From: Neocallimastix lanati (nom. inval.)
Lineage: Eukaryota; Neocallimastigomycota; Neocallimastigomycetes; Neocallimastigales; Neocallimastigaceae
Length of the DNA stretch: 64,000 bases
NCBI GenBank assembly: GCA_016946835.1
Contig: JACVTC010000005.1
Span: forward strand, 2,366,001-2,430,000
Reading direction: 5' to 3'
The position numbers and the translations under genes were made by a program. Of the stretch, positions 23,603 to 35,084 are shown one piece after another (within the stretch, counting starts at the first letter, position 1; every line of letters begins with the position of its first letter). The notes beneath the pieces were generated by a model. That model searched no databases. It was not told where the DNA came from and was given only the letters and a program-made list of their open reading frames with translations.

Positions 23603-23944
23603 TTAAATTTTGAATGGAATAAAGTATTTTGTTATTTTGTTATTTTCATTCTGGTTGGAGTATTCTTCTTCATTATCATCTATATCCATGGCTCTTCTTC
23701 TTTTGTCTCTAATTTCTCTTTTTTGTTGTTTTACTATTTTAATTTTGGGTTGGTTTAATATTGAAGGTTTAATAATTGATTTATTTGATAATTTTATTTT
23801 GTTTTTATTCAATTGATTTGAAGTTGTAATCTTTTTTTTTTGTGCGGCATTAATTGTGTATATGTTATTGTTATTATTGGAATTTATTGTATTTGCAATT
23901 TTATTTATATTGGGAGATTGCGTACTCCCATTATTTATTTTAAA
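23603..23944 (-). pseudogene. Start of pol frame, element G (linker before protease)
   Basis: The -1 frame opened by the slippery site at 23938-23944 runs to a stop at 23603, where a frameshift separates it from the protease remnant. It is Asn/Lys-rich (MDIDDNEEE and similar), like the linkers of A and D. Low complexity; no domain. Confidence 0.7.
23911..23944 (-). promoter_or_regulatory. -1 frameshift signal, element G
   Basis: Sense TTTAAAA (23944-23938) in the gag frame as T TTA AAA, a 7-nt spacer containing the gag stop, then the perfect stem-loop TGGGAGTACGCAATCTCCCA (23930-23911). Confidence 0.88.
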
Positions 23945-24870
23945 CGTTCATCATTTTGTTCAGATTCTGGGCAGTCAACTTCATTATGTCCGATCCTCAT
24001 ACAATTTACGCAAAAATTAATTTTTAAGTCGGTGAGCTTTTGTGTTATTTCTTTTATTTCTTCATCATTTATGCTTTGTTTTGCATTATTTCTATTATTA
24101 GTAGTATTTTTATTTAATTGTTCTTTATATTGATAATAATTATTGTACTTATTATAGGATTTATTATTATAAAAATTTTTATTTTGATATCCATACGTTG
24201 AACTATTAGCATTATTATTATTTCCTTCCTTATTTTTATTATATGGAGAATAAAAATTAATATAAGAACTTTCGGATTGCCTTTTTGTAGAATTATGGCT
24301 AGTAGTTTTCTCTTTTGAAGGATTTTTATTTTTATTTTCTTTAATAAGGTTCATAATCTTTTCTTTCTTCGAAGTGATTTTCTGAGCTTCTTCTAAGGTA
24401 GTTGGTTCTTCCTCCATTAAGCTTTCGTATATTTTATTCCAATTACGAAAAGCATTTATATAATAAGATGTTACGATAACATCTGAGATTACCACAGTTT
24501 TACTTATTTGGTTTAGCAATTCAGAGAATCGTATGTCAAAGTCTGTAATTGTTTCATCTTTACGTATAGTAATAGATGAAAGTTCCAGAAGTCTGGAATT
24601 CTTTGACGCAGTTTTCTTATAATACTTTGCTAAATTTGTTAATATAGTATCATATTCATCTGGTATTTTTTTATTTAGAGAATTATAAACTATTGTCCTT
24701 GCAACACCATCTGTTATTGCAATTAAATAATCTATTTTCTCTCTTTCTTCGCTTACTTTAAAAGTAAGACACCAATGTTCGAATGCAAACTTCCATTCAT
24801 CGAATGCAATTTTTGTTTTTCCGAGAATGGGAAGTCTGTTGAACGTTATTAATTTTATTTGATTTTCCAT
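23935..24870 (-). CDS. Gag of element G
   Basis: 311 aa from ATG at 24870, no internal stop. The N-terminal two thirds resemble a gypsy-type capsid region (helical, e.g. FDEWKFAFEHWCLTF, ITDFDIRFSELLNQIS). An Asn/Tyr-rich linker follows, then a zinc knuckle CVNCMRIGHNEVDC (CX2CX4HX4C), ending DERLK. It is kept intact although pol is deleted. An intact gag in a defective element may be under selection or simply recent; the sequence alone cannot tell. Confidence 0.88.
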   Translation of the reverse strand: MENQIKLITFNRLPILGKTKIAFDEWKFAFEHWCLTFKVSEEREKIDYLIAITDGVARTIVYNSLNKKIPDEYDTILTNLAKYYKKTASKNSRLLELSSITIRKDETITDFDIRFSELLNQISKTVVISDVIVTSYYINAFRNWNKIYESLMEEEPTTLEEAQKITSKKEKIMNLIKENKNKNPSKEKTTSHNSTKRQSESSYINFYSPYNKNKEGNNNNANSSTYGYQNKNFYNNKSYNKYNNYYQYKEQLNKNTTNNRNNAKQSINDEEIKEITQKLTDLKINFCVNCMRIGHNEVDCPESEQNDERLK

Positions 24871-25216
24871 TTTTTTTTTTTTTTTTTTTTTTTTTATATT
24901 ATTATATTTTTATTTTATTTTATTTTACTTATATACGTTACTTTATTGTATCACTATATATGTATATTTTTTTTTTTTTTTAATTTTTTTTTTTTTTTTT
25001 TTTATTTTTTTTATATATATATATATATTATTTACTTATATTATTTCTATTATTTTACTTATTTATATTTATATTATTTAACTTATTTATATTATTTAAC
25101 TTATTTTATTATTTTCTTCATTTAATATATATTATCTTTTCTTTGTTTTATATATAAACTAAGATTAATTTTTAATATCTAAAAATTATATATTATTACT
25201 AGTTCTATAATGGTTA

Positions 25217-25286
<70 letters not shown>

Positions 25287-25586
25287 TAATAATAATTAAT
25301 TATAATTTAATTTACTATATTTTTATTAATAGTGTAACTTATAATTTTTTTTTTAAAATAATTATATCAATAATTTTTAAATTAATTATTACATTAATCT
25401 ATTTTAATTAATTTCTGCTAAATCTTTTATAACTATGATTTAATGGTTTTCTTTTATTTATTATTAATTTTCACTTAAGTATTTTACCTCATTGGGTTTT
25501 AAATAAGAATAACTTTAATTACCTCATTGGGTTTTATTTTTTTTTTATAGAATAAAGAATTCTACTTACCTCACCGGGCTTAGTTA
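24871..25586 (-). other. Leader of element G
   Basis: Noncoding, with many T runs and AT dinucleotide runs (25020-25030, 25215-25284). The shared leader block of B, C and E is not present. Confidence 0.6.
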
Positions 25587-25599
25587 GGATTCTCCACCA
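25587..25599 (-). promoter_or_regulatory. tRNA-type primer binding site, element G
   Basis: Sense TGGTGGAGAATCC, 3 nt from the LTR end. It implies a primer tRNA ending GGATTCTCCACCA. The tRNA identity is not known; it is none of the three tRNAs here. Confidence 0.75.
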
Positions 25600-25602
25600 G
25601 TT

Positions 25603-26277
25603 TGACAAATGTTGATTATTATCTTAATTTAGAATTTACTTCTAAAAGTGATAATAATTTGTCAATTAAAAAGGTAGTTATTAACACAAAAATGTTAATT
25701 AAAACACTAAAGTTTAAAGTAAGAAAAGAATATTTGTTTTTTTTTTATAATAAAACTTTATTTATCAATATAAAATTGTACTTTTTATTATTTTGAATAT
25801 TTATATTCTTAATAAAAAGTATTTAAAATAAATGTGAATAAAAGAAAATAATTTATTAAAACTTAAATTTTAAATTTTTAATTCTTGAATTCTGATTTTT
25901 TTATTTTTAAAGAAATATTTACATGTTTTTATATTTTTCTTTTAAATTTAAATTATTTAAAATAAAACTGTATAATTATTTTAAGTAAACACTTTTAAGA
26001 TAAAATAAACAATTTTGTTATTATTAATAAGTTTCTTTTTAATTAATATTAATATCAATTTAAACTGAGATTTAATTTAAAATCGTTAAAGTAAAATAAA
26101 AGAATAATTTAATATAAAATACATTGTTCTTTAAATTAAAATAATATTTATTTAATAATTTTAAATCTTTTAATTTATTTTTATTAAAATATTATTTTAT
26201 AATTATCAATAACTAATGAAGAGGGTTATTATTCCATTTTATTGATTTTTCTTAATTTATAATTTGGTTATTTATCA
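25603..26277 (-). repeat. 5' LTR of element G
   Basis: Sense TGATAAATAACC to ACATTTGTCA, 675 bp. It shares AAAGAAAAATATAAAAACATG with the 3' LTR but is shorter and diverged. Confidence 0.65.
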
Positions 26278-26281
26278 ATAT

Positions 26282-26840
26282 TGGTACGTTATTTTTATAT
26301 ATTGTACCTTTTATATGATTTGGGGAAAGCAAGTTGTAAAATTATAAAATAATATATTCTAATAAAAGAAATAAATAAAAAATTATGACACAAAATTAAT
26401 AATAAATTTTTAATAAATAATAATGTGTTACTTTTAAGTCTTTATTTTATTTATAAATTTTGTTCTTTAAATAAGTACATATAATTTTATTATAATTTTA
26501 TTATATCTTTAAATTTATATTTTAATAATAATATTAACCAAAATATCCTAAATATTTATTCACCCGAATAAATATTTTATAATTCCTATTCTAACTATTA
26601 TATTCTTTAAAGATATTAAATTATTAAGTTCCTCTCTTGTTAATATTTTATCTTTCACTTATTTTTATACTATAATTTATCTTAATTCTTATTGGTTATC
26701 TATTAATTAAAATTATTTTTATTAATATTATATTTTTATATACTAATTAAACCATATACCTATTATAATAAAATAACTAAAGAATTATTTATTTTCTTAT
26801 ATTTTTAATAATTTATTCTATTTTAGTAAGTAACGTACCA
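26282..26840 (-). repeat. 3' LTR of element D
   Basis: 559 bp, bounded by perfect inverted TGGTACGTTA / TAACGTACCA. Confidence 0.96.
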
Positions 26841-26878
26841 AGACGCCCCCACTTTGTCTAGACTTCGTCCCTTGAAGT
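26841..26878 (-). promoter_or_regulatory. Pre-PPT hairpin and polypurine tract, element D
   Basis: Sense ACTTCAAGGGACGAAGT (26862-26878), then AGTGGGGGCGTCT (26841-26853) adjoining the LTR. Confidence 0.85.
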
Positions 26879-27111
26879 CGTGATTTATGAATATAATGAA
26901 TAAAAATTTTTATAAAAATTAAAAAAATATTATTATATTCTTTAAATTTTTTTTTTTTTTTTTTTTATACTTGAACTATATAACTATATAAATTTTTTTT
27001 TTTTTTTTTTTTTTTTATATTATATATATACAATTTCATACAATAATGTACATGTATACATTACATATATGTAATTTTATACTATATTGTATATGCATAT
27101 ATATATATATA

Positions 27112-27159
<48 letters not shown>

Positions 27160-27538
27160 AATTATATACTTGTTTACTAATTTAATTTATATATATTCTG
27201 TCTATATATCTTTGTATATTTTAATATTATATTTTACTATTATATTTTACTATTCTGTTTTACTATTATATTTTACTATTATATTTTACTATTCTATTTT
27301 ACTATTCTATTTTACTATTCTATTTTATTATTCTATTTAACTATTATATTTTACTATTATTTTTTTTACTATTATATTTTACTATTATATTTTACCATTA
27401 TAATCTATTATTATATTTTTATTATATTTTATTATTTATATCTAATAAAAGAAATTACTGGATTAGAAATGTGAATTAATTTATTAAACTTTTCAACAAT
27501 AGCTAAATGTTTATTTTTGTAAGTTGGAATTCAAACGT

Positions 27539-27573
<35 letters not shown>

Positions 27574-27679
27574 TCGTTATCTATATTCTGAAGATTATAT
27601 AATTGTATCATTTATCTATCTCTATAATTTTTTTTTTAAAGCGTGTTATTGTCAGGAAGTTATAGTTTGTATTAAAATA

Positions 27680-27716
<37 letters not shown>

Positions 27717-27817
27717 GATAAAAACCATATTTATTTTATATATATTATTTTTTAATTTATAATTGATAATAAATATTAATAAATAAAAAAAAATTCATAT
27801 GTAAATATTATTATTAT

Positions 27818-27855
<38 letters not shown>

Positions 27856-27956
27856 TATTCTTTGATTATCTACTTATTAAAAAAAAACTTGCTATAAATA
27901 TTGTTTTAATTATTTAATAATTATTGTAAATATATTTATATTATCTAATAAGTATC
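26879..27956 (-). other. Long noncoding region between pol stop and polypurine tract, element D
   Basis: Several T runs of about 20-40, AT dinucleotide runs and a ttttactattctatt-type microsatellite (about 27225-27400). No gene. Counterpart of 4903-6293 in A. Confidence 0.7.
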
Positions 27957-30900
27957 TTAGTCTTCATTTGTGAGGTTTAGTTCCGTAAAGTATGGAATAA
28001 TATTCTTCAGGTGGATATTACGTTCTGCTAGTTCACCAGTCGTTGGGTCGCATACTGTCACTGTGTTTAATTCACTTTTAACAATTTGTAATGGTCCTGT
28101 GAAGAATGGGTCTAGCTTCCTTCGATTAAATACTTTCACTAATACTAAGTCCCCTGGTTTATAGTCACTTCTCATTCTTTTGATTTGTTTCCTTCTATCG
28201 GACCAAAGTTTGTTTGCGGTTTCAATATTTCTTATGGCTTCCTTTATCCACTTATCATGTATCAAAAATTTTCTGAGCCAGTACTCTTCATCACTTTCCC
28301 ATTCATTTTTCTTTTTAATATTAATGGATAATTCGAAAGGTTGTATATCCCTCCTTCCATACAATAATTCGAAGCTACTGTGTTTTGTAACTTCACTTTT
28401 ACAAGTACGTAGTGCCCATAAAGCACCACATAAAGTCTCATCCCAATGCTTATCTTTTTTTCCCAGGATTCGTAGATACTTCCCAATTTCTTTGTTTCTG
28501 TTTTCAACTTCTCCATTCGAGGCTGGATGGTAAGTTGAAATATAGTGAACATAAACATCGTGTAGATCTAAGAATGCTTTTGTTTTATCTGCGGTGAACT
28601 GTGGACCATTATCTGTTACCAGTATCTCAGGGATACTATGTCTTGAGAATACTTTCTTTAAAAAGTTTATCACGTCATCTGCTTCCGATGTTACTAATGG
28701 TTCAGCCTCTACCCATTTGGTTAAATAGTCAACTAGAACAATTATAAATCTATTACCTCTTGGAGTTTCTGGTAGGGGTCCAATTAAATCGAGTCCAACT
28801 CTTGAGAAAGGATATCCTGGAGGAGTGGCATTATCTTCTGGAAATTGATTTAATGTTTGTGGCTTACATGTTTGGCATTTGTAACAACATCGAATATAAT
28901 TATTAATATCCTTTTTCATATTTTTCCAATAATAATCTCTTTTTAGTCTGTTGTATGTTTTATATACTCCCTCATGGCCAATTTGATGAGCTTGATCAAT
29001 TAATGTTAATTTTTCTTCTATGCTTTTCACTATGTACCTTAATTTATCGCCTTGTTTATAATATTCTTTGCCATCAATAATTATTATTCTTTTTTTGATA
29101 TAATCTTCTATAAATTTATTAATACTATTACTATTATTATTATTATTATTATTATTAACATTTATACCATTATCACTATTATCAACTTCATTATTATTGT
29201 TATATATAATATTTATTGTTTCTTTAGGTTTATCAGAAGTTTCCAATCTAGACAGAGCATCAGCCATGACATTCTTCCTCCCCTCTTGATATTCGACTTT
29301 AACATTCAAGATGGATAATTCCGTAACCCATTTGAGATGTCTACTATTGGTAGGTTCACGATTATTAAATATACCAACAAGCGGTTTATTGTCAGTATAA
29401 ACTATAGTTATAAAAGAATTACTAGTGATAAATTGTTTAAATTTCTGAACACAATGGAAGACAGCTTTACCTTCCAGGTCAGTAATACTATAATTTTCTT
29501 CCGATTTACTTAATGATCTACTTTCATAAAAAATAGGAACCTCAAGATTATTTTTATCCCGTTGTAGAAGAACACCTCCTAGTCCATCTCTAGAAGCATC
29601 GGTACGTATAATAAATGGTTTAGAAAAATCTGGGGGAGTTAATATAGGTGCTTGTATTAATTTATTTTTTAATTCTTCAAATGCTTTAATACACTCTTCG
29701 GAAAAGTTAAATATCGAGTTCTTCTTTAAAAGGTAAAATAATGGTTTTGCTATTTGAGCAAAATTTTTAATAAATTTGCGATAATATCCTATAGCACCAA
29801 GAAAATATTTAAGTTGTGTAGTATTTTTAGGTGGTAACCAATTAACAATTGTTTTTACTTTTTCCGGAATAGGAGAAATACCATCTGTCGAGAGCTTGTG
29901 ACCAAGTAATGAAACTTCTTTTTTAAAGAATGAACATTTTTCCAAATTAATTTTTAATCCATTGTCTTTTAGTATCTTAAAAACACGACGTAAGTGTAAA
30001 ATATGTTCATTTATATCTTTAGAAAATATAACTATATCATCAATATAAATAAATACACATTCACCGATTAATTCAAAAAATATTTTGTTCATTTCTCTCT
30101 GAAAGGTTGCTGGGGCGTTACATAAACCAAATGGCATTACTCTGAAGTTGTAATTGCCATACATTGTGGTAAATGCAGTCTTTTCTTTATCTTCGGGAGC
30201 CATTGGAATTTGGTGGTATCCTGAAAAAAGGTCAATGGTAGACAGGATTTGTGAATTATTTCCGATTTGCAAAAGAATTTCATCGATTAAAGGTAATGAA
30301 TATGAATCTTTAATTGTTATATTATTTAATTTACGATAATCAACGCACATTCTCCAATCTTTATTATTGGAAAGGACCAAGCAGAGAAAGACGGTTCAAT
30401 CAACCGATTATTGATTAAAAATGTAAGTATTTCTTTGAGAGCCATAGATTGAGCTTTAGAAAGTTTATATGCTTTCAGTTTTATTGGTTTAGCATTTGAA
30501 ATTAAATTAATTCTATGTGGTAATAATTTAGAAGTTCCAAGGTCATCAGTCTTCACAGCTAATATGTCTTTAAAAATTTCGAATAGCTCTTTTATAGAGT
30601 TCTTATGTTCACTAGGTACGGCATTAATAATATCATTTATTAGATTTTCTTTAACATTAATAGTTTGTTCTAATTGTTTATCTTTATTCTGAATAACTAT
30701 AGTAAGTAGTAAGGGTGTAGATGCATTTGTGTTTTCTTTATTAATTTCTTCTCCTGAGTCAATTGGATTTTTCAGATTAATATCGTAGTAAAGGTCAGCT
30801 AATTTCTTGTAAGTATTATCTTCATTAATATAATATAATGAGTCATTAACTAGGTTAATATCAAACCTATTTTTCTTTAATGAGTCAACTCCAATTAGAA

Positions 30901-32077
30901 TGTCGAAAAGGTCATCTTTTTCAATTACTCTAAAATAATCTTGGAAAGTCTTGTCTCCTATAGTTATTTCTAGCTCATATATTTCGGATTCAATCGTCGA
31001 GTTTGAACAAGCTTGAAAAATAGTTTCTGAGATTCTTCCTATGGCAGGTTTGTTTATATTATATTTTCCTAAAGCAGATCTTGTAATAGCATTAACACTA
31101 GCGCAAGTATCTAAAAATATCTCACAATTGGTATTTTCAACTTTTCCTTTTACTTTAATTATTTTAAATTTATTAACTATTGTCATCACATTATTAATAG
31201 CATTACTTTTAGGGGTAAGCCTCAAAGCTTTACTAAATGCTGTTCTGAATTTTGGGAATAGATCAAGTAAGTATCCTAATTTAGTAATAACTTCAGTAGA
31301 TGCAACTTCTTTTAATAGATCTTGTATTAAATAATCATTAAATTGTTCTATTAATTTAATATGTTTTTCTTTAGATTCTTTGTTGTTATTTAATGAAGGT
31401 GGAGATTTCTTTGTATTTTCAATAATATCTTTAATTCTTTCTTCATGATTGTTTCTTTTACTCGTTCTAATATTCTTCTCGGCTATAATTGAAGGATCTA
31501 AGTACTCCAATTTTTCGGTTTGATTACTATTAGAGGTAGTTTTATTATTTTTATCTAAAGTAGTATTCTTATCTACTGTATTTGTAGACTTATTTTTATT
31601 AATTTCATTATTTTGTATACTATTTTCAATATCATCTTTAATCATAATTACATCTTCAATTGGTAAAGTATTAGTTTCCATATTTTGATCATTTTGATTA
31701 TGCACCTTTTTTTCTTCATTAAGACAAGCATCATATTTGTTGTTATGTCTCATAGCTGCTGTTTGAATCGGCGTCGGATTATTCTTTAATTTATCATTGG
31801 ATTTCTCTCTATTATAAGGAATGGAACTTACGTTTTTTTCTTTTTGTTTTCTGACAGCTGGTGCCAGAACTTCAATTGGTTTATTAATATGTAAAGGTTG
31901 ATAATTTGATATTGATTTATTATGGTTATTCATATTATTATTATTAATATATTTATTATTAATATTGTTACTATTATTATTAATATTTCTATTATGATGA
32001 TAACAATTATTAACATTGTCTTCCATGTGGTTGGTTTGTTTACTGGAAGTTATCCTTCTCCCATTTAGTGGTTTAAA
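27957..32077 (-). pseudogene. Pol of element D, frameshifted in RT
   Basis: Read in the -1 frame from 32077. Asn-rich linker, protease with FLDTCASVN near 31.11 kb (Cys in place of Gly), then RT. At about 30361-30373 a deletion of roughly 16-19 bp, relative to A, removes the residues between SFP and KDWRMCVDYR and shifts the frame. It lies where short TTCCA repeats would be expected. The rest is intact: YIDD, RNase H (TDASRDGLGG), HHCC zinc region, DDE integrase (GLDLIGPLP, VTDNGPQF, NGEVENRN). Closely related to A (same motifs and order). Without RT the copy cannot be autonomous. Confidence 0.93.
32044..32077 (-). promoter_or_regulatory. -1 frameshift signal, element D
   Basis: Sense TTTAAAC (32077-32071), 7-nt spacer holding the gag stop, stem TGGGAG/CTTCCA with an 8-nt loop (32063-32044). 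The upstream gag and downstream pol frames are offset by -1 as required. Confidence 0.88.
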
Positions 32078-33246
32078 GATTTGTTGATCATTCCCCTTTC
32101 TTCCATTTCCGCTAATTGTTTGAACGAATAGGGGCAGTTTGAAGCCTTGTGCCCATTTTGGAAACAACGGAAACAAGTGGTTTTCCTATTTTGGTAGTCT
32201 TTATTAAAACTTTTATTATATTCCTTATTTGGAATAACCCCTGGATTTCTATTTATGGTAGTTGTAAGTATATTAGCATCAATACCGTTATTATTGTCAT
32301 ATACGTTACTATTTTGAGAAACTGCGGTAGCTATATTGTTGGTATTGTTATCGTTACTAATATTATTGTTTTTATAATTGTAATTAGAGTTATTACTATT
32401 TTGCATTCTATTAGGTAAATAATTATAATTATAGTTGTTGTTATCCATGATATTATTCATATTTTGATTGACGTTAGTATTATAATTATTATTGAGGTTC
32501 ATAAATCTTGAACCATTACTAAAGTTTCGGTTGTTCCTTCTAAAAGGTGGACGAAAATTATTATTGTAAACATTTCTATTAGTACTTTGATTTATATTAT
32601 GTTGATAAGAAGGTTCTCCATAAAAATTCTGATAAAATGGGTGGTTCATTATAGGACTATCCAAATTTTGCACAAACATTAAATTAGATCTATTTTTATT
32701 ATTATCTTGCCCAATATTACTGATTATTTCTTTTTCAGCTTCTTCGGATACTTCAGCTACCTTAAAAGCTTCAGATAAAGTTTCGCATTCGGTTGTCATA
32801 ACTCTTGAACAAGGAAAGACCCGTGTACTTATAGCAGTAGTATAGTCCTTTATTGAAATTAGTTTTTGATATTCTCTTGGTAGGCCTTTATATAATATTT
32901 TGTATCTATGATTAAATTTTTTTATAGTTTCTTTATTATTAATTTTTAATGATTTTAATACTGCACATTTATCATTAGGTGTGATGTGCAAGTACTCCTC
33001 AACGGCAGCTTGGATTTCTTTGAAGCTGGGATATCTAACTTCGTTTCCATTCTTACTTTTTAAAGAGTTTAAGGCCCCATGCATGTCTTCTTCGACTGCT
33101 TCTTTGGCCCAAACAAAAATTCTTCTTGGTTCCACAACATCGTAGAGCTCCATCACTCTGACGAATTCATGCATCCATCCATCAACATCTTTTCCATAGT
33201 CGATAAGATTTGGTAATGCTTTCTGTAATTTGGCAGCGTCAATCAT
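32065..33246 (-). CDS. Gag of element D
   Basis: 393 aa from ATG at 33246, intact. N-terminal capsid-like part (VDGWMHEFVRVMELYDV, ETIKKFNHRYKILYKGLP), a long Asn-rich linker, zinc knuckle CFRCFQNGHKASNC (CX2CX4HX4C), end SLNH. The knuckle and last residues match A closely (GHRASEC / GHKASNC). The TAA at 32065 sits inside the frameshift signal. Confidence 0.93.
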   Translation of the reverse strand: MIDAAKLQKALPNLIDYGKDVDGWMHEFVRVMELYDVVEPRRIFVWAKEAVEEDMHGALNSLKSKNGNEVRYPSFKEIQAAVEEYLHITPNDKCAVLKSLKINNKETIKKFNHRYKILYKGLPREYQKLISIKDYTTAISTRVFPCSRVMTTECETLSEAFKVAEVSEEAEKEIISNIGQDNNKNRSNLMFVQNLDSPIMNHPFYQNFYGEPSYQHNINQSTNRNVYNNNFRPPFRRNNRNFSNGSRFMNLNNNYNTNVNQNMNNIMDNNNYNYNYLPNRMQNSNNSNYNYKNNNISNDNNTNNIATAVSQNSNVYDNNNGIDANILTTTINRNPGVIPNKEYNKSFNKDYQNRKTTCFRCFQNGHKASNCPYSFKQLAEMEERGMINKSLNH

Positions 33247-33471
33247 GATAAATAGAATTTATTAAAAAAAAGTAATATAAAATAGTTATATTTATTTATA
33301 ATATAATAATTGTTTTGTAAAAAAAATAAATGAAGAAATAAAAAAAAAAAAAATTGTTTTATAATAATATAATAAATTCTTTTGTACTATAAATATATAA
33401 AATAAAAAAAATGAATGAATTAAAGTAAAGTAATTTCTCTTATTATTTTCATATTATTTTATCTTGCTTCC
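33247..33471 (-). other. Short leader of element D
   Basis: About 225 bp of AT-rich sequence between primer site and gag start. The B/C/E leader block is absent. Confidence 0.6.
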
Positions 33472-33488
33472 GCCCGGATTCTCCACCA
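33472..33488 (-). promoter_or_regulatory. tRNA-type primer binding site, element D
   Basis: Sense TGGTGGAGAATCCGGGC, 4 nt from the LTR. Its first 13 nt equal G's site. Confidence 0.82.
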
Positions 33489-33492
33489 ATTT

Positions 33493-34051
33493 TGGTACGT
33501 TATTTTTATATATTGTACCTTTTATATGATTTGGGGAAAGCAAGTTGTAAAATTATAAAATAATATATTCTAATAAAAGAAATAAATAAAAAATTATAAC
33601 ACAAAATTAATAATAAATTTTTAATAAATAATAATGTGTTACTTTTAAGTCTTTATTTTATTTATAAATTTTGTTCTTTAAATAAGTACATATAATTTTA
33701 TTATAATTTTATTATATCTTTAAATTTATATTTTAATAATAATATTAACCAAAATATCCTAAATATTTATTCACCCGAATAAATATTTTATAATTCCTAT
33801 TCTAACTATTATATTCTTTAAAGATATTAAATTATTAAGTTCCTCTCTTGTTAATATTTTATCTTTCACTTATTTTTATACTATAATTTATCTTAATTCT
33901 TATTGGTTATCTATTAATTAAAATTATTTTTATTAATATTATATTTTTATATACTAATTAAACCATATACCTATTATAATAAAATAACTAAAGAATTATT
34001 TATTTTCTTATATTTTTAATAATTTATTCTATTTTAGTAAGTAACGTACCA
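33493..34051 (-). repeat. 5' LTR of element D
   Basis: 559 bp, same ends as the 3' copy. Confidence 0.96.
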
Positions 34052-34054
34052 ATA

Positions 34055-35072
34055 TGTAATAATTTAATTAAAAAATTATAATTAAATTATTAATCATTAA
34101 TATTAGCTCTAACTGCTAATATTAAAGGTTTAGAAAAGAATCATACTTACCTATGATTCTTTCTAATTATCGAGTTTATTATAACGAATTATAATAGACG
34201 AAACACTAAAATTGATAAGGAAAAGTTTTAATTATAAAATTTGTTTTATTAAAATAATTTGTTTTATTTTTTATTAAAAATTTTAAATGTTAAAACTTAT
34301 TGTTATTATTATTATATTATAATTGTTATAATAATAACTCTTGATTTCTTAAAGAGAACTCAAGAGCCTTATTTATACTTTTTTGTCAAAATAAGGTTAA
34401 AATCAAAAGGGGTTCTAATCTTAACAAATCTCTTATCTAGGAAAAGACTAGAAGAAAAACCTAGATAAGTTTTTTGATCGATATTCTATCCATATCGATC
34501 ATCGCGTTAATTAAGTAAAACCGATTACTTTTAAGAAGTAATTGGAAAAACCTTAATTAACCGATTACTTAATCTAATATAATGATCGAAAATAAAAGAA
34601 TAAAATAATGAAAATTATTTCGATCATAAAATTTAAAATTTAATCTATTTAGTTCTATTTTATAGAACTTTACATAAAAAATATAAAACAATACATTAAT
34701 AATAAAATACATGATTAATACAATACAGAATACATGATAGAATACAGAATACATGATAAAATACAGAATACATGATAAAATACAGAATAGTGTTTTAGTT
34801 TATGATTTAATAAGTGAGAGAAAACTAAAACTAATAAATTTAATAATTAAGTAAATAATTAAATAAATTTAATATTATTTTAAATGTATAAAAATTATTT
34901 GATTAAATAAATTTTTAATATTAAACTAAATAAAATTTTAATATATAATTAAATAAATTATTAATTATAATTAATTGTATAAATGAAATATGAGTTAAAT
35001 AAAAGTTATATTAATTATAACCTAACTAAGAAAATATAATTATTTTGTTAAAAATAATTATAGATTCTTACA
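34055..35072 (-). repeat. 3' LTR of element C
   Basis: 1018 bp, sense TGTAAGAATC to TAAATTATTACA. Contains GTATAAATAAGG followed by the AAGAGTTATTAT segment. Confidence 0.94.
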
Positions 35073-35084
35073 TTGCTCCCTTTA
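35073..35084 (-). promoter_or_regulatory. Polypurine tract of element C
   Basis: Sense ATAAAGGGAGCAA-type purine tract directly before TGTAAG, overlapping the gag-pol stop. Confidence 0.78.

Larger units (their letters stand above)
21785..26277 (-). mobile_element. Element G: deleted Ty3/gypsy element with intact gag
   Basis: Order in sense: LTR, primer site, gag, frameshift signal, pol remnants, hairpin, polypurine tract, LTR. RT and the integrase core are missing. The LTRs (675 and 956 bp) are related but clearly diverged, so this is an old or recombinant element. Ends (TGATAAATAA...TCA) are less certain than for D, E and F. Confidence 0.8.
26282..34051 (-). mobile_element. Element D: full-length Ty3/gypsy retrotransposon, recent
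   Basis: 7.77 kb with 559-bp LTRs that look almost identical (one difference noticed). Ends TGGTACG...CGTACCA. Target duplication ATAT (26278-26281, 34052-34055); its right copy includes the first base of C's LTR, so D inserted at the edge of C. The nearly identical LTRs make it probably the youngest large insertion here. Pol has one small frameshifting deletion. Confidence 0.96.

Noticed and set aside
32149-32418. Plus-strand ORF over D gag
   Set aside because: Antisense shadow of the Asn-rich gag linker.
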